Shown: positions 24,870-32,699 of the stretch, in pieces
Layout of the letters: every line of letters starts with the position of its first letter
Position numbering within the stretch: position 1 is the first letter of the stretch
NCBI RefSeq assembly: GCF_024343615.1
Contig: NZ_RJUB01000159.1
Span: 62,001 to 126,000 of the forward strand
Direction: 5' to 3'
DNA length: 64,000 nt
DNA from: Ferruginibacter sp. HRS2-29
GTDB lineage: Bacteria; Bacteroidota; Bacteroidia; Chitinophagales; Chitinophagaceae
Notes under the pieces: model-generated
Seen by the model: only the letters and a program-made list of their open reading frames with translations
Told to the model about the DNA's origin: nothing
Databases searched by the model: none
Made by a program: the position numbers and the translations under genes

Positions 24870-25373
24870 ATGCCATTACTCAAAAAGATAAGGATACTGC
24901 TTGTTTTTTTCATGATTTCCCTTGCCCTGAGCGGGATCACTGCTTTTCCGGCAGAGTCGGAACTGGCCTGGCTGACCGCTCATCCCGGGCTGGTGCCCGA
25001 TGGTTTAGAACCATGGCTACAAAGCTGTTACGAAGCGCTGAAAGCCACCAACAGCCAATACCCCATGCTGGCCTATGGGTACGACTGGCTGGCATTTGCC
25101 CACCTGGTGATCGCCAGCGCCTTTATTGGCCCGTATAAGGACCCTGTGCGGAATAAATGGGTGATCGATTGGGCAATCATCGCCTGTTTTGCCGTGATCC
25201 CGCTGGCATTCATCGCCGGCCCTATACGTCAGATACCCATATTCCATATTTTGATCGACTGCTCATTCGGGATTATCGGATTGATCCCTTTATTTATTTG
25301 CCGCAAATGGATCGGGCAACTGGATGGGTTCCCGCAAAGCGGGAAAAGAACGGAACGCAGATATTTAGGATGA
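24870..25373 (+). CDS. Four-helix integral membrane protein, unknown
   Basis: The product has 167 residues. Four hydrophobic helices are predicted by eye at about 7-26, 72-90, 105-123 and 133-149. The first loop is long and contains LVPDGLEPWL. YGYDWLAFAHLVIA and KDPVRNKWVIDWAII are landmarks shared, as I recall, with small conserved Bacteroidota membrane proteins. No function is known. The last residues (PQSGKRTERR) come from a GCAAAGCGGGAAAAGAACGG-like sequence that also hints at repeat DNA. Confidence 0.7.
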   Translation: MPLLKKIRILLVFFMISLALSGITAFPAESELAWLTAHPGLVPDGLEPWLQSCYEALKATNSQYPMLAYGYDWLAFAHLVIASAFIGPYKDPVRNKWVIDWAIIACFAVIPLAFIAGPIRQIPIFHILIDCSFGIIGLIPLFICRKWIGQLDGFPQSGKRTERRYLG

Positions 25374-25420
25374 TGATTATAATTGATCATTGTTCGTTTT
25401 ACAGATATTGCATAAAGCTG

Positions 25421-25491
25421 TCAGGTGCAGCCTCGGTACAATCCGCACTGTACTGCGGGATTCCAGCGGACGTGGAGTGTTAAAGATTTTA
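25421..25491 (-). mobile_element. MITE-like repeat fragment B-prime
   Basis: It ends with GCGGACGTGGAGTGTTAAAG, matching the GGGCGTGGAGTATTAAA end of copy A-prime. Only about 70 bp remain. Confidence 0.5.
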
Positions 25492-25596
25492 AACAAAAAT
25501 TTGCTTTGATATTAAATGAACTTCAGACTATTAAGAAGTTTTTACAAAAGCCAATACTCAACATAATTCATTGCTATCTTTAGGTGGCGATCTGTT

Positions 25597-25757
25597 ATAC
25601 TCCACGGCCGTAGGGCCGATTGTTTGCGCCGCGACTGCACCCGCTGGTTTGCCCAGAATACCGCTTCGCGATTCAGGGCAATTCCACCTGCGGTGGAACC
25701 CCACCGGCTGAGGCCGCTCTGCAAACATTGATAGTTTGTGCGAAGGGAAGTACGGCG
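25597..25757 (+). mobile_element. MITE-like repeat copy B
   Basis: It runs from ATACTCCACGGCCG through GAGGCCGCTCTGCAAACATTG to GCGAAGGGAAGTACGGCG, matching copy A at 12491-12665 at both ends. The middle differs more, although local palindromes such as CCACCTGCGGTGG persist. Confidence 0.65.
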
Positions 25758-25895
25758 TAACGACCTACGGTTATTGGAATTTTATTAAGATCAATTGTTG
25801 TGGGCTGTAGTGAGCTTTGAGTCTGGTGATTAGAAAAATACTTGCCAGTTTAAACTTTTATGATTTATTCAGTCTATAGGCAAACTAATTGAAGT

Positions 25896-27008
25896 ATGAA
25901 GAACCTATTCTACTTATTGCTACTGCTGGTGGCCGTTTCCTGCAGCAAAAGCGAAACACCTGACCCGGTGCCACCGGTAACACCTCCCGTTACCCCGCCG
26001 GTAACACCACCTGTAACCCCCGAAGCGTATTATTATCCCCCGCTCAGCAGCGATGAGTGGACGACCAAAACCGCCGCTTCACTTAACTGGAATGAAACGA
26101 AGCTACAGGAAGCATTTGATTATGCCGCTACCAAAGCTACTTACGGGCTGATCGTATTACAAAACGGACGGATCGTAAAGGAACAATATTGGAACGGCTG
26201 GACAAAAGATACCCGCTACTATATTGCCAGCGCCGGGAAGAGCGTGGTTGGCTTCGTGGCAGGCATTGCCCAGCAGGAAGGGCTCATCAATATCAACAGC
26301 AAAACCTCCGCTTACCTGGGTACCGGCTGGACTTCTTTGCCGTTGGCGAAAGAGAATCTTATTACGGTAAAAAATCAGCTCAGCATGACCACCGGGCTGG
26401 ACGATGGGGTAGCGGATGTGGATTGCACCGATCCGGCCTGCCTGGTGTATAAAGCCGACGCCGGTACCCGATGGGCTTACCATAATGCGCCCTATCACCT
26501 GGTGCAAAAGCTGATAGGCATTGCGGCAGGTCAGACGTTTAATGCCTATTGCAAGGCAAAACTGTTTGACAAGATCGGCATGCCGGGCGCCTTTTGGCTG
26601 AATTATATCATGTACTGCACTACCCGTGAAGCCGCCCGCTTTGGCTCGCTGATACTCGAAAAAGGAAAGTGGAACGGAACAACATTATTGAGCGATACGG
26701 ACTACTACAACGCCATGGTGAATACTTCGCAGGATTACAATAAATCGTACGGTTATCTCTGGTGGCTCAATGGCAAAGCATCTTTCATGCTGCCGCAATC
26801 GCAGGTGGTATTTCCAACCGCCCTCAATACCAGCGCACCGGCAGATATGTTTATGGCATTGGGAAAAGATGACAAGAAGATATACATAGTTCCCAGCCTG
26901 AATGTAGTGGTAGTGCGGCTCGGCGATGATGCCGGGAGTTCAGTAGCGGGGCCTTCGAGTTTTGATACGGAGCTGTGGGGGAAGTTGAAGCTGGCGATGA
27001 ACTATTGA
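25896..27008 (+). CDS. Serine hydrolase, beta-lactamase class C fold, lipoprotein
   Basis: The product has 370 residues. A lipoprotein signal ends at C16 (AVSC). A PVTP repeat linker follows (about 24-43), then the hydrolase domain. The nucleophile motif SAGK is at 112-115 and YHN at 195-197, as in class C beta-lactamases and DD-peptidases. A late LWW segment matches YGYLWW of the family. Substrate is unknown; esterase or peptidase activity at the cell surface is likely. The stop codon lies at the edge of an ATAATGG hairpin repeat. Confidence 0.88.
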   Translation: MKNLFYLLLLLVAVSCSKSETPDPVPPVTPPVTPPVTPPVTPEAYYYPPLSSDEWTTKTAASLNWNETKLQEAFDYAATKATYGLIVLQNGRIVKEQYWNGWTKDTRYYIASAGKSVVGFVAGIAQQEGLININSKTSAYLGTGWTSLPLAKENLITVKNQLSMTTGLDDGVADVDCTDPACLVYKADAGTRWAYHNAPYHLVQKLIGIAAGQTFNAYCKAKLFDKIGMPGAFWLNYIMYCTTREAARFGSLILEKGKWNGTTLLSDTDYYNAMVNTSQDYNKSYGYLWWLNGKASFMLPQSQVVFPTALNTSAPADMFMALGKDDKKIYIVPSLNVVVVRLGDDAGSSVAGPSSFDTELWGKLKLAMNY

Positions 27009-27118
27009 TAATGGATAATTGTAAAATGGATAATGGATAATGTTTTCCCTTTGTCATAACTTTCCATTGCGGACGATATTCCAATCGAAAACATTATCCA
27101 TTATAACATTATCCATTA
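27007..27118. repeat. ATAATGG heptad hairpin, copy 1
   Basis: The left arm (27007-27046) has ATAATGG words and the right arm (27086-27118) CCATTAT words. The spacer is about 40 bp. The right arm ends at the start codon of the SGNH hydrolase. Confidence 0.88.
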
Positions 27119-27739
27119 ATGAATTATACTTATTCCTATCTCGCCCTCGGCGATAGTTACACGATCGGTGAAGCTGTTTTGCCGGCAGAAAATTTTTCTT
27201 ATCAAACCGTGCAAATGCTACGGCAGCAGGGATATGCCTTTTCGGCGCCGGAGATCATCGCCAAAACAGGCTGGACTACCGATGAACTTTCTGCAGCAAT
27301 TACGCAGCATACGTTCCTCGAAAAATATGATGTCGTTTCGTTGCTCATTGGTGTAAACAATCAATACCGTGGCAGAAGCGTGGAAGAATTTGAAAAAGAA
27401 TTTACCGGTTTGCTTCAGCAGGCGATCGGCTTCGCGGGAAATGATGCAGCCCATGTTTTTGTATTGAGCATTCCTGATTGGGGAGTCACGCCATTTGCCA
27501 AAGACAGGGATCAACAAAAGATCGCGGAAGAGATCGACCAATACAACGCAGTGTGTAAAGCTGTTTCAGCAAACTATCATGTAACGTTCATTGATATCAC
27601 CACAGCGCAAAGGGCAGATTCAAACGAAGAAGGAATGGTAGCCGGAGATGGGTTGCATCCGGGCAAAAAGGAGTATTTTAAATGGGCAGAAAAACTAAAC
27701 AGGGCAGTAATGGATAATGTTATAATGGATAATGAATAA
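27119..27739 (+). CDS. SGNH/GDSL hydrolase
   Basis: The product has 206 residues. Block I is ALGDSYTIGE with the catalytic Ser13. Block III is LLIGVNNQYRG and block V GDGLHPGKKEY, with Asp and His of the triad. It lacks a signal peptide, so a cytoplasmic esterase or lysophospholipase role is likely. The C-terminus is unusual: after NRAV the residues MDNVIMDNE are encoded by the ATAATGG repeat, so the native end was probably lost or extended by the repeat. Confidence 0.9.
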   Translation: MNYTYSYLALGDSYTIGEAVLPAENFSYQTVQMLRQQGYAFSAPEIIAKTGWTTDELSAAITQHTFLEKYDVVSLLIGVNNQYRGRSVEEFEKEFTGLLQQAIGFAGNDAAHVFVLSIPDWGVTPFAKDRDQQKIAEEIDQYNAVCKAVSANYHVTFIDITTAQRADSNEEGMVAGDGLHPGKKEYFKWAEKLNRAVMDNVIMDNE

Positions 27740-27793
27740 TACACTCTCTTCGAATGAACATTATCCATTATCCATTATAACATTATCCATTAA
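27709..27793. repeat. ATAATGG heptad hairpin, copy 2, inside two gene ends
   Basis: The left arm (27709-27737) is the last ten codons of the SGNH gene. The right arm (27758-27793) is the last codons of pyrF on the other strand. The arms are near-perfect complements. Confidence 0.92.
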
Positions 27794-28615
27794 ATAGCTT
27801 TCCATTTCAGTTTTATACTGCAACGCGATCTCTCTCGCTTCTTCTGCAAAATTTTCTCCGCCCCCGGCGAAAATGATCGCACGGCTGGCATTTACCAACA
27901 GCCCGGCATCCTTGTTCAGCGCATGTTTGCTGATGTCTTCCAGGCTGCCGCCCTGGAAACCAACGCCCGGTACCAGCAGGAAATGCTCGGGAATGATATG
28001 GCGGATATTTTCAAATTCAGTGGCCTGCGTAGCGCCTACCACAAACATCAGGTTGTTGGGTGTTCCCCAGGAAGAAATGGTTTTGAGTACATGTTCATAC
28101 AGAAATTCAGAACGCAGGTGTTCATTACCGTTATCCGATACCAGTTTCAGCATTTCAAAATCTGCAGCGCCCTTGTTGCTGGTCAATCCCAGCACAATCG
28201 CCCATTTGTTGTCATATTCGAGGAACGGCCGGATGCTGTCTTCCCCCATATATGGCGCTACCGTTACCGCATCAAAATCCATCGTTTCAAAAAAGGCTTT
28301 GGCATACTGCGAAGAAGTGTTGCCGATGTCTGCACGCTTGGCATCAGCGATGGTGAAATGTGTTTCCGGAATGTAGGCCACAGTTTCTTCCATTGCCTGC
28401 CAGCCTTTGCTGCCAAGGGCTTCATAAAAAGCGGTATTTATTTTATAGGAAACACAAAGGTCTTTGGTGGCATCAATGATGGCTTTATTGAATTCCACCA
28501 CGGCACCTGGTCTGCCCTGCAAATGTTTGGGGAGTTTGGTGATATCGGTATCGAGGCCAACACAGAGGTAGGATTTTTTTTCTTTGATATGCTGTATGAG
28601 TGTATTGCGGTGCAT
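27761..28615 (-). CDS. pyrF: Orotidine 5'-phosphate decarboxylase
   Basis: The product has 284 residues from the ATG at 28615. It belongs to the longer type 2 OMP decarboxylases, with YLCVGLDTDITKLP, SYKINTAFYEALG, the catalytic ADAKRADIGNTS and late VPGVGFQGG. It makes UMP from OMP. An ATG at 28717 would run through an AGCCTGAGCTTGTCGAAGG repeat (FDKLRLTV) and is rejected as the start. The C-terminal residues MDNVIMDNG come from the ATAATGG repeat and mirror those of the convergent SGNH protein. Confidence 0.93.
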   Translation of the reverse strand: MHRNTLIQHIKEKKSYLCVGLDTDITKLPKHLQGRPGAVVEFNKAIIDATKDLCVSYKINTAFYEALGSKGWQAMEETVAYIPETHFTIADAKRADIGNTSSQYAKAFFETMDFDAVTVAPYMGEDSIRPFLEYDNKWAIVLGLTSNKGAADFEMLKLVSDNGNEHLRSEFLYEHVLKTISSWGTPNNLMFVVGATQATEFENIRHIIPEHFLLVPGVGFQGGSLEDISKHALNKDAGLLVNASRAIIFAGGGENFAEEAREIALQYKTEMESYLMDNVIMDNG

Positions 28616-28658
28616 TTGTGTTTTTTTGCTGCTGCAAAAGTAATAGTTTTTATGTACG

Positions 28659-28748
28659 GTCAGCCTGAGCTTGTCGAAGGCGGGCTCAGGTGTTCTGGTT
28701 TGCCTTCGACCCTTCACTTCCTCAGGGTAAACTAAGCTCAGGCTGACA
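28659..28748. repeat. AGCCTGAGCTTGTCGAAGG inverted repeat upstream of pyrF
   Basis: GTCAGCCTGAGCTTGTCGAA at the left and CTAAGCTCAGGCTGACAG at the right enclose a second pair, GCCTTCGACCCTTC and CCTCAGGGTAAAC. Confidence 0.88.
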
Positions 28749-28790
28749 GAAGTAAGAATTTAGACTATAGGGATATTAAATTTTGAAATG

Positions 28791-29408
28791 TTATTTAGTG
28801 AATAGTTTTTTCATCTCTCCGGCAATATAAGCATCGCCGCCGATATTTCTTTCTTCCAGATGAGAAATGATCTTGGCTCTGTCTTCCTCATTCCTGTTCT
28901 GGCTAAGCTTGAAAACATTTTCCATCGATACCACTTCTATCCTGAATCCTATGATAGCTTTGAGCATCGCATCGGTATATTCCTTCGGAATATTGTTGAA
29001 AGATGCCGCACTGTCGGTGCCGATATGTTTGTCAGTGATACTTTTGATCGCTTCATAAGTACCGGCATCATCCGTGAATTTTATTTTTCCTTTGGCATGT
29101 ACTGCAATATAATTCACAGTGCTGGCAACGGCCTTACTGCCATACCAGTTTGCATCAATGTAGGCGTGTGGGCTATGGAAAACCACCAATACATTTTCGT
29201 TTTTTTCAAAAGCGAAATGATGGCTTGTCTTTTTCATCAAATGGCCGGTGAAAAAAAGTTTACCGGCCTCTTCAATAATATCAAGCGGAAGATGGGAACT
29301 CACAGGATATTCGCCATCCGAGCCGGTTACCAACGCAAACGAGTTTTCTTTGATGAACGATAAAACCTTTTCCTGGTCATTTTCTGTGTAGTAAGGTAAT
29401 TTATACAC
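28791..29408 (-). CDS. PaiB-family FMN-binding protein
   Basis: The product has 205 residues with the PaiB landmarks MYKLPYYTEND, FALVTGSDGEYPVSSHLPL, FTGHLMKKTSHH and YIDANWYGSKAVASTVNY. Members have a split-barrel flavin-binding fold. Bacillus PaiB is described as a negative regulator of sporulation and protease genes. The start codon overlaps the stop codon of the kynurenine monooxygenase by 8 bp, so the two are translationally coupled. This suggests a flavin-related or regulatory role in tryptophan breakdown, which is inference. Confidence 0.88.
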   Translation of the reverse strand: MYKLPYYTENDQEKVLSFIKENSFALVTGSDGEYPVSSHLPLDIIEEAGKLFFTGHLMKKTSHHFAFEKNENVLVVFHSPHAYIDANWYGSKAVASTVNYIAVHAKGKIKFTDDAGTYEAIKSITDKHIGTDSAASFNNIPKEYTDAMLKAIIGFRIEVVSMENVFKLSQNRNEEDRAKIISHLEERNIGGDAYIAGEMKKLFTK

Positions 29409-30759
29409 GACTATTTTCTTTTAATAAATGAAGCATAAGATTTTCCACTTCGGTACTGTTCCATTTCTCCGCGATGTTGTCTGTCTGCATTACTTTATCC
29501 ATGATCTGTTGCTGCGCATTGCCTTTGCGTAAAGCTTCGCTGTAGCGGATCTGCGGGCTGAATGTAACAAGGCTATAAGCCGGTGTCCATTTGTCGGGAT
29601 ATTTGCTGCTGAAATTCGCCTCTATTTTTTTCTGCAATAAAAATGTTGCGTCGCCTACTTTGTCCCGCATTTCTACGAAGTTGGCCAGTGCGAGATCAGC
29701 AATTGCATCCGCATCGGGCTTGCGCAATTCCTGGTATTCGTTTAAAATTTTCTGCCAGTCTTCTTTGTGTTTGTCGATGAGTTCATTCAATACCGAACAG
29801 TCTTCAAATCCACAATTCATGCCTTGTCCGAAGAAAGGAACGATGGCGTGCGCCGCGTCGCCGATGAGCGCAAACTGATCATTGCGGATCCAGGGAAAAC
29901 ATTTTACCGTAATGAGCGATGAAGTTGGATTGTTGAAAAAATCATCTACCAATGTAGGCATCAGTTTTTTTGCATCAGGAAACGTGTTTTCAAAAAAATC
30001 GTTGATCTTTTCTTTTGTGGTCAGTGAGGCGAATGAAGGCTCACCTTCAAAAGGAAAGAATAACGTGCAGGTGAAGCTGCCATTCATATTCGGTAAGGCT
30101 ATCAGCATATAATTGCCGCGGGGCCAGATGTGCAGCGCATTTTTTTCTATGCTGAAACTTCCATTCTCATTGGCTGGTATGGTGAGTTCTTTATAACCAA
30201 AATCGATGAAGTGTTGCTGGTATTGAAACCTGTCGTGCTGCAATTGGTGTGTAAGCCTGGAGGCCGCGTAGGCGCCATCGCTGCCGAAGATAAGATCGGC
30301 CTTTACGGTGCTGGTAATTTCATCGAGGCCATTTACAAAATGCGCTTCGTTGTTTTCCCAATCGATAAATTCACATTTTTCATTGAAAAATATTTTTACA
30401 TCATTTTCTTCGGCGAGGTCCATCAGCAAACTATTGAGTTCGCCGCGGGATACCGCATTGATGTATTGCCCGTCTTTTCCATAAGCCTGGTAAGCGCTGC
30501 TGCCATCGGCGAAATGCAGTTGCCTTCCATGCATCGGGATCGAGATCTTCCTGATCTCATCCATGATGCCCACTTCCTCCAAAGCCTTGATGCCACGATC
30601 ACTCAAAGCGAGATTGATGGAGCGGCCCGCGGCCACTTTTTCAATACGCATATCTGCCCTGCGTTCGTAGATGGTGATCTTGTATCCTCTTTTGGAAAGA
30701 TAGATGGATAACAGTGAGCCTACAAGGCCTGCGCCGATGATAACAACTTCTTTTTGCAT
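29401..30759 (-). CDS. kmo: Kynurenine 3-monooxygenase
   Basis: The product has 452 residues from the ATG at 30759. The FAD-binding motif GAGLVG lies at 9-14, followed by IYERRADMR. The second FAD motif is IGDAAHAIVPFFGQGMNCGF, and the C-terminus is amphipathic. It hydroxylates kynurenine to 3-hydroxykynurenine using NADPH and O2. An in-frame start at 30825 would begin inside an AGCCTGAGCTTGTCGAAGG repeat (FDKLRLTV) and is rejected. The gene lies downstream of kynureninase in the same orientation and overlaps the PaiB gene. Confidence 0.94.
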   Translation of the reverse strand: MQKEVVIIGAGLVGSLLSIYLSKRGYKITIYERRADMRIEKVAAGRSINLALSDRGIKALEEVGIMDEIRKISIPMHGRQLHFADGSSAYQAYGKDGQYINAVSRGELNSLLMDLAEENDVKIFFNEKCEFIDWENNEAHFVNGLDEITSTVKADLIFGSDGAYAASRLTHQLQHDRFQYQQHFIDFGYKELTIPANENGSFSIEKNALHIWPRGNYMLIALPNMNGSFTCTLFFPFEGEPSFASLTTKEKINDFFENTFPDAKKLMPTLVDDFFNNPTSSLITVKCFPWIRNDQFALIGDAAHAIVPFFGQGMNCGFEDCSVLNELIDKHKEDWQKILNEYQELRKPDADAIADLALANFVEMRDKVGDATFLLQKKIEANFSSKYPDKWTPAYSLVTFSPQIRYSEALRKGNAQQQIMDKVMQTDNIAEKWNSTEVENLMLHLLKENSRV

Positions 30760-30780
30760 ACTATATCTTTTAGATAGTAC

Positions 30781-30840
30781 TGTCAGCCTGAGCTTGTCGA
30801 AGGCATGTTGCATCGCCTTCGACAAGCTCAGGCTGACAGG
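30781..30840. repeat. AGCCTGAGCTTGTCGAAGG perfect palindrome
   Basis: TGTCAGCCTGAGCTTGTCGA and AGGC on the left are exactly mirrored on the right around about 12 nt. It stands between kynureninase and the monooxygenase; the right arm overlaps the kynureninase stop codon at 30828. Confidence 0.92.
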
Positions 30841-32126
30841 GTGAGATTAATTTTCAAAAAATGATTGGATCGTTTCGCCAAATCTGTTGACACATCTTCA
30901 AAGCTATTGTAAAGAGGAACAGGCGCCACTCTTATTACATTGGGCTCACGCCAGTCGGCGAGTACGCCGTGTTTTTTCAATGCTTCAAAAATTCTTTTTC
31001 CATCTTTCAACATCAGCATGCTTACCTGGCAACCGCGTTCATTCTCATTAGCCGGTGTTATTACCTCGATCAGTTTCTCCGGCGAATCTTCGTTGATCTC
31101 GTTGAGGATGAACATGAGGTAACTGCTCAATGCTTTTCCTTTTGCCCGCAGCCTTGCCATACCCGCTTCTTCAAAAATATCGAGTGATGCTTTGTGGGCA
31201 GCCATGCTCAATACCGGTGCATTGCTGAGTTGCCAACCTTCCGCAGTAGGGATGGCTTCAAAGCCTTTATGCATTTCAAAGCGACTGTCTTTTTTATAAC
31301 CCCACCAGCCGGCAAACCGCGGCAGCGAAGGATTGGTAGCATGACGTTCGTGGATATAAACGCCTGAAACACCACCGGGGCCTGAATTGAGGTATTTGTA
31401 GCTGCACCAGCACGCGAAATCGACCTCCCACTCATGCAGTTGAAGTTCAACATTTCCTGCGGCATGCGCCAGGTCGAAACCAGCTGCTACACCGGCTTTA
31501 TGGGCAGCTTCGGTAATCGTTTTAAGATCGAAAAATTGGCCGGTATAATAATTTACCCCGCCAAATAATACCAGCGCAAGGCTCTCTTTATGTGCTTCAA
31601 TGGCCGATAAAATATCTTCCGTGCGGATGTTGTATTCGCCTTGCCTGGGGGCGATCTCTATCACTGCATCTTCATAATTAAATCCATGCAATGTTACCTG
31701 GCTTTCGAGTGCGTACTGATCGGATGGAAAAGCTTTAGCCTCGCAAATGATCTTGTATTTCTGTTTGGTAGGTCGGTAAAAAGTCACCATCAGCAAATGT
31801 AAATTCACCGTGAGCTGGTTCATGGCGACCACTTCATGCGGCAATGCCCCTACAATATCCGCCAGCTGCCCGGAAAATTTTTCATGATAGGGCATCCAGG
31901 GATTGCGTGCGTGAAAATGGCCTTCCACACCATAATTCGCCCAATCTTCCAGTTCGTTGAGGATATGATCCTGCGTGGTCTTAGGCTGCAGGCCAAGAGA
32001 ATTTCCGGTAAAATAAATTGATTCCTTCCCATTTACCAACGGGATATAAAATTTATCGCGAAAGCTTTTCAGTTCGTCTTTGTCATCGAGATGCTTTGCG
32101 AAGTCTAAGTTGTTTTCAAATTTCAT
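30828..32126 (-). CDS. kynU: Kynureninase
   Basis: The product has 432 residues. Family landmarks are YFTGNSLGLQP (38-48), FPSDQYAL (133-140), GFDLAHAAGN (216-225) and CWCSYKYLNSGPGG with the PLP lysine at K244. It cleaves 3-hydroxykynurenine or kynurenine to 3-hydroxyanthranilate or anthranilate plus alanine. It is the second gene of a minus-strand run with the RidA protein upstream (44 bp) and the monooxygenase downstream, matching pathway order. Confidence 0.95.
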   Translation of the reverse strand: MKFENNLDFAKHLDDKDELKSFRDKFYIPLVNGKESIYFTGNSLGLQPKTTQDHILNELEDWANYGVEGHFHARNPWMPYHEKFSGQLADIVGALPHEVVAMNQLTVNLHLLMVTFYRPTKQKYKIICEAKAFPSDQYALESQVTLHGFNYEDAVIEIAPRQGEYNIRTEDILSAIEAHKESLALVLFGGVNYYTGQFFDLKTITEAAHKAGVAAGFDLAHAAGNVELQLHEWEVDFACWCSYKYLNSGPGGVSGVYIHERHATNPSLPRFAGWWGYKKDSRFEMHKGFEAIPTAEGWQLSNAPVLSMAAHKASLDIFEEAGMARLRAKGKALSSYLMFILNEINEDSPEKLIEVITPANENERGCQVSMLMLKDGKRIFEALKKHGVLADWREPNVIRVAPVPLYNSFEDVSTDLAKRSNHFLKINLTLSA

Positions 32127-32170
32127 TTGTTGGAACGCAGATTATTATGATGGTTATGGGTTGTTATGAT

Positions 32171-32587
32171 TTAATCAATAAGGGCAATCACTTTTAATTC
32201 GATACAGATTGGAGTAGGAAGACTTTTCACTTCCACTGTTGTGCGGCAGGCTTCCACACCGGAAAAATATTCGCCATAAATTTTATTATAAACAGGAAAA
32301 TCTTTTTTCATATTGGTGAGAAAAACGGTGACATCGATGATCTTGTCCCAACTGCTTCCACTGGCTTCCAGCACGGCTTTCACGTTGGCGAATACGGAAT
32401 GGCATTCGGCTTCGATATCGTATTTTAAAATATTTCCTTCTGCATCCTGTTCCAATCCCGGGATTTTATTGTCACTTGCCTGGCGGCTGCCGATGCCTGA
32501 GAGGAACAATAAATTTCCTGCACGGCGTGCGTGTGGGTAGGCGCCCAGTGGCTTTGCGGCATTTTCGGTTTTGATGATTTCGTTCAT
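32171..32587 (-). CDS. RidA/YjgF family protein, probable 2-aminomuconate deaminase
   Basis: The product has 138 residues. It shows the RidA fold with AAKPLGAYPHARRAG, LLFLSGIG, DVTVFLTNMKKDF, and C-terminal CRTTVEVKSLPTPICIELKVIA with the conserved Arg and Glu. General RidA proteins hydrolyse enamines. Members next to aminomuconate semialdehyde dehydrogenase genes act as 2-aminomuconate deaminase, giving 4-oxalocrotonate and ammonia. The position between kynureninase and that dehydrogenase supports the specific role. Confidence 0.85.
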   Translation of the reverse strand: MNEIIKTENAAKPLGAYPHARRAGNLLFLSGIGSRQASDNKIPGLEQDAEGNILKYDIEAECHSVFANVKAVLEASGSSWDKIIDVTVFLTNMKKDFPVYNKIYGEYFSGVEACRTTVEVKSLPTPICIELKVIALID

Positions 32588-32600
32588 TCGTTATTTTTTT

Positions 32601-32697
32601 TCTACCGCAGAGAACAAGAGTAAATAGAGTTTGCGCAGAGATTACCCGAGAAGATCACTCTGCGAAAACTCTGCCCACTCTCGTTCTCTGCGGTAGA
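32601..32697. repeat. CGCAGAGAAC long hairpin, copy 2
   Basis: The outer arms CTACCGCAGAGAAC and GTTCTCTGCGGTAG are perfect complements. The inner arms AGAGTTTGCGCAGAG and CTCTGCGAAAACTCT pair almost fully. Confidence 0.9.
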
Positions 32698-32699
32698 GA

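Larger units (their letters stand above)
25374..25895. other. Repeat-filled gap with no gene
   Basis: This 522-bp gap holds a partial MITE-like copy (25421-25491, reverse) and a fuller one (25597-25757, forward). The remaining AT-rich DNA before the serine hydrolase start shows no conserved frame. Confidence 0.6.

Noticed and set aside
28616..28717. N-terminal extension of PyrF
   Set aside because: It translates the AGCCTGAGCTTGTCGAAGG repeat (FDKLRLTV); the family start is at 28615.
30760..30825. N-terminal extension of kynurenine monooxygenase
   Set aside because: It translates the same repeat; the FAD motif needs the start at 30759.
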